From contig JACQWY010000035.1 of NCBI GenBank assembly GCA_016209015.1, positions 62,001 through 126,000 of the forward strand: a DNA stretch of 64,000 bases, written 5' to 3'. Positions within the stretch are counted from its first letter, which is position 1, and each line of letters begins with the position of its first letter. Below, piece by piece: positions 1-8,600 of the stretch. The notes below the pieces were generated by a model. That model saw only the letters and a program-made list of their open reading frames with translations. It made no database searches and was not told where the DNA came from. A program made the translations under genes and the position numbers. The DNA is from Gammaproteobacteria bacterium. GTDB lineage: Bacteria; Pseudomonadota; Gammaproteobacteria; Ga0077536.

Positions 1-2621
1 TCCTGGTAGTCGTTGATGCCGTCGCCGTCGGTGTCGACGTGCGCGGCGACGATCGCCTTCGTCGACCCTGTGGTCTGGCCCTGATAGGAGATTTCGCCTA
101 TGCCACGGCTGTACACCGTAGTTCCGGTGATACTCGTTGCGCCCAACGTGGCGATGTTGAGAATACCGGTCGTCACGTCCGTCACCGTCTGGAAGTCACC
201 GAAAGGTGTTCCGTAGGTGGAGAACCCCTGAAACGTCGTCGTATAAGTCATGGTCGCGGAATAGGTCTGCGTCTTTCCATTGCGCGTTATCTTGACCAGC
301 GCACCGGACACCGAGGAGAACGATCCGCTGGCGGCGAACTGCGCCGGTAGCTCGGTTATGGGAGGCACATAGAGAATTTCCATCGGTATTCCGCCCGCAC
401 TCGTCCCGATGGTCTTGTAGCCCATAGTCCCGGTCGAAGTGCTCCCGTAGTAACCGACCTCGCCATCGTCCCGCAGGACAGGCGTGACGGTCGAGCCGTT
501 GAGCGAGATCGGGGGCTGCACTGAATAAGTCCGGACGACGCCGGCACCGACGTTGTAAGACCAAGTCGCACCGGCAGGAAACGGGGCATAATCTTCTGCG
601 CGCAACACGGCCCTGGCGGGATCGATGAGACCGAGATCCTTGCGCACGGCCTTGTCGGCCGACAGGAATGTTTCGGTCGTCAGCCGCGTGCCGGGATTGA
701 AGTCGCTGTCGTTGTAACCGTTCACGGCTCGTGGGCTTATCCCGGGGCTGCCGCTGAATCCGGCCGGCGTGGCAATCGGAAAGTACACGCCGTAGTTGTG
801 TCCTTCGGGAACCTCCAGAACGTAGTTGCCCGAGGCATCCGTCTGCACGTATTGGGAAGTGAGAAAGCCATTCAAAGTGGCCTGCAATTGGGCGTTGGCG
901 ACACCGGGTTCGTCACCATCCTGGACGCCGTCGCCGTTCAAGTCGTTCCACACGCGACCTCGAATCGTCGCAGTGCGATTGAGCATGAACCCGGCATTCG
1001 CCGTGGCCTGGGCACCATTCGCGTCGGGCGAGCTGAATCGTTCGGTGGTCAGGGAATAAGTCGATATGTCACTGTCAATGGTGCGGTCGCTACCGACGTT
1101 CATGTCCGTCGGTTTGTAGGTCGCTCCCGGCGAATCGAAGCGCACCTGATAGAGGCCAGCCGGATAGTCGAACGCGTACCGACCGCTGGCGTCGGTGATT
1201 GTCGTTGCAATCACCGCGAAGTTCCTGAGAAGGCTGACGGTAATGCCCTCAAGCCCCTGATCTCCCGCATCCCGTATGCCGTTACGATTCAAATCCAGAA
1301 ACACGAAGCCCGCCGCACCGCCGGGCAGAGCGACGAGACCACCGTCATGACCCGTCACATCGGCGCCTGCGCCGGGCAAGTCGACGGTGGTCGTCCACGT
1401 CGCAGGGTCGAAGTCACTGTCGATACCGGGATTGTTTCCAGCGTGCGATGAGGTCGCGCGATACGCAAACATTCCATCTTGATTGGTGCTCAGACCAGGA
1501 ACGATCCGTAGCGTGTAGTGGCCAGCGGGTGCTTCGATCGCATAGTTGCCGTTCGCGTCGGATTGCCCGCTCCGCGGCGCGGCGATGCCGTCGTCGAGTT
1601 GCAGCGCGATACCCGCAACGCCCGGCTCGCCGCTGTCGCGGATGCCATTACGATTCAGGTCGTTCCACACGACACCCTTCACCGTGTTCGAATCGTTATA
1701 AAAGCCAGCGTCGATGTTCGCGGTGAGGGAGCCGGCAGCAAGGAAAGCTGCGTCGGTGACGCCCGTGCCACGGGCAGGTCCGGGTTTCATGTCGTTGTCG
1801 AGAGTCGGATCGCCGGTCTTGAAGAGCGTCGAGACGTAGCGTTCCGGAGCACTCACCAGCAGGCTGTGCATCCCCGGCGAATAGGTGATGCTGTAGTTGC
1901 CTTCAGCGTCCGTGCGTGTCGCCGGCACGAATTGCGGATAAGCGGGAGTTTCACGCAGTTCCACTCTGGCGCCACTGATCGGCAATTCTCCGGGCTCACG
2001 GATTCCATTGTGATTTGCATCGTCCCATACCATACCGGTGACGGTCGCGGCGGTGCCCGCCTTCAGTTCATCGTCCCAGTATTCGAAATGCCCGTGAACG
2101 GTTCCGCTGTTCCCGCAAGTGGCATCGAAGTCGACAGAAAAGTCTGCGATGTTCGATGTCACGAACTCAGCGCGCAGCACCTTGAAGGAGGTTCCCGAGC
2201 AGTACCAGAGTGGGTATTCCGCGAACTGCAAGGCAGGCTGATCGGCCGTGGTGCCGCTCGTATAGTCACCCGGCTCGAGTTTCGGCGGCACAGTCACGTT
2301 AACCAGGTACACACGCTGGTTCTGCTCGCCCGGCGGGACATGAGCAATCGAGAAGAACACCGCCGAGGTGTTCGTCGCGTCCCCCTTTTCGCCCGTATTG
2401 GCAGTGGTTATCGGAGTCGCGTATCCGCTGGGCGCCGACCCGGGGATTACCGTGTCCTGCGTGGCGTGCACCGCTTGCTCGAAGCGGGTGCCCACAGTGC
2501 CGGACACGTCGAGCGTCCACATGGGGCGCGCGTACGCGGGTATGGACAGTGCAGATGCCAGGATACAGGCCGCGAGCGTCCAAAATCGGACGATAGCCTC
2601 CGAGGGCGAGCCACAACTCAC
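1..2621 (-). CDS. Giant secreted SdrD-B/calcium-loop protein, C-terminus beyond the window
   Basis: Reading the minus strand gives one open frame from a GTG at 2621 to the left edge (about 873 codons seen); it is absent from the ORF track because no stop lies inside the window. The GTG overlaps the TGA of the upstream giant gene (GTGA), which suggests translational coupling. The N-terminus has a signal peptide ending in SIPAYA. Then come a beta-rich domain, four SdrD-B-like domains (VWDDANHNGIREPGE, VWNDLNRNGIRDSGEPG, FLDLNRNGIRDAGD, VWNDLNGDGVQDGDEPG), a domain starting DYAPFPAGATWSY and, at the edge, the first calcium-loop repeat (DTDGDGIND). Domain order matches the upstream protein, so the two are paralogues. 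Base composition looks less GC-rich than the housekeeping genes. SdrD-B domains are calcium-binding stalk modules of surface proteins; the exact role is unknown. An ATG at 2523 is in frame but would remove the signal peptide. Confidence 0.85.
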   Translation of the reverse strand, partial: MSCGSPSEAIVRFWTLAACILASALSIPAYARPMWTLDVSGTVGTRFEQAVHATQDTVIPGSAPSGYATPITTANTGEKGDATNTSAVFFSIAHVPPGEQNQRVYLVNVTVPPKLEPGDYTSGTTADQPALQFAEYPLWYCSGTSFKVLRAEFVTSNIADFSVDFDATCGNSGTVHGHFEYWDDELKAGTAATVTGMVWDDANHNGIREPGELPISGARVELRETPAYPQFVPATRTDAEGNYSITYSPGMHSLLVSAPERYVSTLFKTGDPTLDNDMKPGPARGTGVTDAAFLAAGSLTANIDAGFYNDSNTVKGVVWNDLNRNGIRDSGEPGVAGIALQLDDGIAAPRSGQSDANGNYAIEAPAGHYTLRIVPGLSTNQDGMFAYRATSSHAGNNPGIDSDFDPATWTTTVDLPGAGADVTGHDGGLVALPGGAAGFVFLDLNRNGIRDAGDQGLEGITVSLLRNFAVIATTITDASGRYAFDYPAGLYQVRFDSPGATYKPTDMNVGSDRTIDSDISTYSLTTERFSSPDANGAQATANAGFMLNRTATIRGRVWNDLNGDGVQDGDEPGVANAQLQATLNGFLTSQYVQTDASGNYVLEVPEGHNYGVYFPIATPAGFSGSPGISPRAVNGYNDSDFNPGTRLTTETFLSADKAVRKDLGLIDPARAVLRAEDYAPFPAGATWSYNVGAGVVRTYSVQPPISLNGSTVTPVLRDDGEVGYYGSTSTGTMGYKTIGTSAGGIPMEILYVPPITELPAQFAASGSFSSVSGALVKITRNGKTQTYSATMTYTTTFQGFSTYGTPFGDFQTVTDVTTGILNIATLGATSITGTTVYSRGIGEISYQGQTTGSTKAIVAAHVDTDGDGINDYQ

Positions 2622-5600
2622 GGCACGTTTACCGCGTTCAACAGGAGCGCCCCGCCCGACCCGCTCGTGACGATGGACGTCGAGTGATACGCCTCGTTCA
2701 CGCTCGTCCACGTCGCGCCGTTCGTCGCGTCGTAGGCCTGATTCGTCGACTGCACCGTCCACCAGCCGGCGCCGCCGCCGTCGTAGCCCTCGCCGTCGAC
2801 CTTGCCCTGTCCGCCCGCGCCGCGGCCGTAGGCCTTGATGTACTCGTAGGAACCGCCGTTCGAGACGCAGCCCGGACGCGTCTCGCCGTTCGCCTGGTTG
2901 TAGGCGGCGTCCGCGGTCTGATACCAGCCGGGCAGTGCCGCGCCGTTCGCATAAGGCTTGAACTGAGTCTCGGGATCGAGCGCGGCGACCCAGCCCTGGC
3001 TGCGCGCGCCGAAGCCGAACACGACGATCGGATGATCGTTGCCGCGATCGCAGACCGCCGGCCACACCGCGCCGCTCTGCGTGTTGTACCAGGCCCATTC
3101 GGCGCGGATCCAGCCGCCGCCGTAGGGTGTGGTCATCTGCTTGAAGCTCTGCGTCGCATCGTCGAACACCATCGCCCAGCCGGCGTTGCCGTCGCCGCCG
3201 GCGAGCACGATCTCCTGTTTGCCGTCGTTGTCGAGATCGCCGACCGCGGGATGGATCTCGCCGTTCTTCGCGTTGTAGACGTCCCATTTGCGGACGAGCC
3301 AGCCGCCGCCGTCCGGCGTCGTGAGCGGCGCGTAGTTCGCGAGCGCGTCGTCGACGAGATAGGCTCGGCCGCCGCCGCCCGTGCCGAGGCCGAGCACGAG
3401 CTCGTCGCGCGTGTCGCCGTCGAGATCGCCGCAGGCCGGGAAGGTCTCGCCGTTCGTGGTGTAGTAATCGCTCGTCGCGTTGACCTTCACCCAGGCGAGA
3501 TGCGCATAGTGATGCTTGGAATCGTCGCGGATCTCGACCCAGCCGCGCCCGCCCTTGCCGAGGCCTATGACGAGCTCGCGATCGATGTCGCCGTCCACGT
3601 TGCACCAGGCGGGCCGCACTTCGCGTTGCGCCTGGGCGTAGCCGGCGAGCTCGGCGTTGCTCGAGACGTCGAGCGTCACGTACTGGCGCGGACCGTTGTT
3701 CGCACCCGCGCCGACGAGCTCGATGTGGCCGTTGCCGCCGGGGCCGGTGCCGATCGCCACGATCGGCTGGCGCAGCGGCAGCGAAGTCGGATCGTTCGGA
3801 TCGCTGCCGCCGAGGTACTCGTCCTTGTTAGACGCGCCGTCGCCGTCGGCGTCGGCGCTGCTGTCGTCGACGAGCGGATTCCAGCCGTGCGCGACTTCGT
3901 AGCCGTCGTCGATGGCGTCGGCATCGGTGTCCTGCACGTTCGGCAGCGTGCCGCCGACGTACTCCTGCGTGTTCGTCAGACCGTCGCCGTCGAGATCGCC
4001 GCCCGCACCGTGCGCGCCGCTCGCGCTCTTCGGGTCGAGGCCGTGCGCGAGCTCGTAGACGTCCGGCAGGCCGTCGTTGTCGTCGTCCGTGTCCGCGTTG
4101 TCGCCGCTGCCGTCGTGATCGGTGTCCGCCGATTCCGTGGGATCGTTCGGGAACGCATCCATGGAATCGGGCACGCCATCGCCGTCGCTGTCGGTGAGGA
4201 TCTCGCCGCCGATCGCGGGCCAGCCGTCGGCCCAGGCCTGGCCTGCCGGCACGCTGCTGCGCGAGAGCCGCGCGAGCTGGCCGCCGCTCACGCCGTAGAG
4301 CGCGAAGTAATTGCCGCTCGCCACGTCGCCGGGCACGACGGCGAGCTCGGGCTTCGCATCGCCGACGAGATTGCCGCAGGCCGGATGGGGCGCGCGGTCC
4401 GTCGCGCTCCAGTTCGCGGGATTCGTGAGCCAGCCGCCCGCGACGGGCATGAAGGCCGCGCCCTGATTCGTCGTCGCGGTGTCGAGCACCTGCAGGCCGG
4501 CCGCGGTGCCGAGCACGAGCTCCGTGCGGCCGCTGCCGTCGAGGTCGCAGATCGCAGGCCACACCGTGCCGTCCGCCGCGTTCGGCGCCGCCGTGCCGGA
4601 GGGGATCCAGCCGAGCGTGTCCTTCGTCGCCAGGAAGCCGAAGCCCGCGACCGCATCGTCGATCGCCTGCAGCCAGCCGCCGCGACCCTTGCCGCCGCCG
4701 AGCACGATCTCCGCGCGACCATCGCCGTCGAGGTCACCGACTGCGGGATAGCTCGCGCCGTTCGCGGTGTTGTAGCTCGTGTACGTGCCGCGCAGCCAGC
4801 CGCCGCCGATCGGTGTCTTCAGCGGCGCGTAGTTGTGAGCGGCATCGTCCACCACCCACACCCAGCCGCCCGAGCCCGGGCCGTAACCGAACACGAGCTC
4901 GTCCTTGCCGTCACCGTCGAGATCGCCGCAGGCCGGGAACGACTCGCCGTTCGCCGCGTAATACGGTGCCCAGTTCGGCGCCTGCAGCCAGGTGAGATGC
5001 GCGAAGCTCGTGGCCGCATCGTCGAGCACTTCGATCCAGCCGCGTCCGCCCGGACCGAAGCCGACGACGAGCTCCTTGCGGCCATCGCCGTCGACGTCGC
5101 ACCACGCGGGATGCATTGCGCGCTTGTCCCCCGTGTAGCCCGCGAGATCCGCGTTCGTCGCGAGATTCGCGCTCACCTGCGCGAGTGCCTGGGTCTGTCC
5201 TTCGGGCACGATGCGCATCGGATCGACGAGCGGCGACTGCCCCTGCCCGCCCGCGCCTGCGCCGATGAGCAGCAATGCCGCGGCATGGGGTTTCGAAGCG
5301 CTGGAATGTGGATCGGTGCCGGCTTGCAGCTCGACGCCGTTCGGGACGCCGTCGCCATCGGGATCGAGTGCGCTGTCGTCGGCGAGCGGATTCAGGCCGG
5401 CCTGCATTTCTGCGCCGTCCTTCATGCCGTCGCTGTCGGAGTCCGCGTTGTTCGGCAACGTGCCGCGCGTGCGCTCGTCCGCATTCGTGAGTCCGTCGCC
5501 GTCGAAGTCGCCGCCCGCGCCGTTCACGCCGGCGGCGCTCTTCGGATCGAGGCCGTATTGTGTTTCGAACGTATCCGGCAGACCGTCGTTGTCGTCGTCG

Positions 5601-8600
5601 GTATCGGCGTTGTCGCCGATGCCGTCGGCGTCGGTGTCGGCCCATTCAGTGCGATCGTTCGGAAAGGCATCCGACGCGTCCGGCATTCCGTCGTGATCAC
5701 TGTCCTGGAGCACCTCGCCGCCGATGGCCGGCCACAATCCTGCGACGGTCGCGCCAGCCAGGGACACGGTCGTGTGCATCAGCCGGGTGACCGTGACATA
5801 GACGAAGCCATACACCGAGATCTGGCCCTGCGTGCTGCCGCCGCTGGCCGCGACGATGGCTTGCCTCGCGCTCGGGAAGAGCTTCCCGCAGGACAGATGC
5901 AACGGCACGTAGCTGCCCGGCACGCCGCTGATCGGCGTGGCGAGCCACCCGTCCGGCACGGGCATGAACTCCGCACCTTTGTAGCCGGTCGCGGGATCGA
6001 GCACCTGGATGCCGGCCCCCGAACCGACCACGAGCTCGTTCGTCAGGTTGCCGTTGAGATTGCAGATCGCGGGCCAGACCGCGCCGTCGTCGGCGTCGTA
6101 CTTCGCCGTGCCGGTCGGCACCCAGCCGACCGTGTCCTTCGTCGGCATGAAGCCGAAACCCGCGACCGCATCGTCGATCGTCTGCACCCAGCCGCCACGG
6201 CCCGTATCTCCGCCGAGCGCGATTTCCGCACGCCCGTCCCCATCGAGATCGCCGACGGCGGGATAGCTCGCGCCGTTCGTCGCGTTGTAGGTGGTCCAGG
6301 TGCCGCGCAGCCAGCCGCCGCCGAGTGGCGTCGCCATCGGCGCGTAGCCGTGTGCAGCATCGTCGACGACCCACACCCAGCCGCCCGAGCCCTTGCCGTA
6401 GCCGATGACGATCTCGTCCTTGCCGTCGCCGTCGAGATCGCCGCACGCCGGGAAGCTCTCGCCGTTCGTCGTGTAATACGGATCCCAGTTCGGCGCGCGC
6501 AGCCACTTGAGATGCGCGAAGCCTGTCGCGGCGTCGTCCTTCACTTCGATCCAGCCTCGCCCACCACTGCCGAGACCGATGACGAGATCCTTCCGTCCGT
6601 CGCCGTCGACGTCGCACCACGCCGGGTGCATGGCGCGCTGGTTCGCGGCGTAGCCGGCGAGATCGGGGTTGCTCGAGGTGTCGATGCTGATCTTGGCACC
6701 GACGGACGTCGTTCCGTTCGGCTGCAGTAGCATCGGATCGACCGCTGGAGATGCGCCGCCGCCCCTGACCCCGGTGCCGAGCAGGATTTCCGCGGCGGAC
6801 ACGGGCGTCAGACGGGCATCGTGGAGGTCGACCAAGGCGATGTACTCGTCGAGGTTCGAGACACCGTCGTTGTCGGCGTCGGCAAGCGCATCGCTGGGAT
6901 CCGCGGGATTCAGTCCTTGCGCGACTTCGAATTTGTCGTCGATGCCGTCGTCGTCCTTGTCGTTGTCGCAGACGTCGCCGGTTCCGTCGCCGTCCGTGTC
7001 TTTCTGATCCGGATTCGGCAAGACGGGACAGTTGTCCACCGTGTCGAGGACGTGATCGTCGTCGCGATCGAGATCGCAGGCATCGCCGGCGCCGTCGTCA
7101 TCCAGGTCGCTGCCGCCCGGATTCGCGACGCTCGGGCACTTGTCCTCGAGGTCCTGCATTCCGTCTCCATCCATGTCGGAGCGATAGCTCAGCAGGACCG
7201 CGGAAACACCGTTCGAGCTCGATGCGACTTCGCCGATGCCCCAGGCGTATTCGGTCTCGACGTTGATCGTGGTGCTCCCGGCGCCCGCGAGATTCAGCGT
7301 CAGGGTGGTGAGCACTTTGATCGCCTGCACCCGCCCGAACTGCGTGTCGACGGTCGTGAAGCCCTGGAAGGTGTGCGTGTAGCTCGCCGTGCCCGAGTAG
7401 GATTTCGCGGTGCCGTCCGCGTTGAACTGAGCCGAGATCCCCGACGTGCTCGAGTACGTGCCGACCGCCGGGAAGACTGCAGGCAGCGCGACCACCGGCG
7501 GCAGGAAGACGACGTCGAGGCTCGAACCGAGAATCCCCTTGCCGACGGCACGATACTCGGCGAGGCCCGAGGCGCCGTGCGCGAGATACAGCGTGTCCTG
7601 CCCCTGCGTCGTCACCATGGCCGTCGGCACGCCGCTGATGTTGACGATCCCCTGGATGTCCCTGGAGGCGACGAATCCGTTCGGGGTCTTATACATCCAA
7701 GACGCGCCGCTCCGCAGCGGGAAGTAATCGCTGGCCGAGAGTCGCGCGACCCCCGGTGCATCGGGAATGATGCCGACGTCCCGGAACACGGTCTGATTCT
7801 GGGCGGCGTACAACGGCCGCGTCTCGCCGAGCGCCGGGTCGACGTCACTGTCGTTGTAGCCGTTCACCGCACGTGGCGAGAAGCCTTCCGTCGCACCCTT
7901 CGCCGGACGCACGGAGTAGGTTCCGGACACGAGCAGCGCCGTGTAGTGGCCGGTCGAATCCGTGGTCGTGGTGCGCGAGAAGCTGCCGTTCTTGTCGATC
8001 AGATCGATCGTTCGCTGGGCGAGTGGCGGCTCACCGGCGTCCTGGATCCCGTTGCCATTGACGTCGCTCCAGACGTAGCCCGTCACTGTCGACGAGTATT
8101 CGAAGCCGTAGCCGATGTCGATGCCGGAATAGATCGTGCCGTCGCCCGACACGTCGATTTCCGCCGTCTTGCCGGTGGCGGGATCGACGTCGCTGTCGAC
8201 AGTGGGATCGCTGCCGACGTGATACTTCGTCGGCCTGTCATAGCCGAGATAGCCGTGATAACCGGAAAAAGCGAGGCGATAGCGTCCCGGCATGATAGGA
8301 AGCTCGTAGTACCCGGCCACATCGGTGGCGTAGTAAGTCGTCGAAACCACGGAGTCGCCACTGTACGCGGTGAGCGTCAGGCCGACGGCGGGTGGTTCGC
8401 CGGCCTCGCGTATGCCGTTCGCATTGCGATCGATCCAGGCCTGGCCTCGTATGCGATCCCGATGATCGATCAACCCAAGTCCGACGAGACTGACCGCGTT
8501 GTTTCCCGCGACGTCGAAGTTCGCGACGCCGAGCGTGGACGGGTCGACGTCGCTGTCCAGATTGCGATCGGCGCCCATCCCCTGCGGGCTCACCGAAAAA

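Noticed and set aside
798-2687. Plus-strand ORFs of 217 and 389 residues at the left end
   Set aside because: Antisense to the partial giant gene, whose frame carries recognisable SdrD-B domains.
2684-6730. 1348-residue plus-strand ORF opposite the giant gene
   Set aside because: It is a shadow: the minus frame has clear domains and signal peptide, while this one is low complexity Arg/Ala/Val with no start context.
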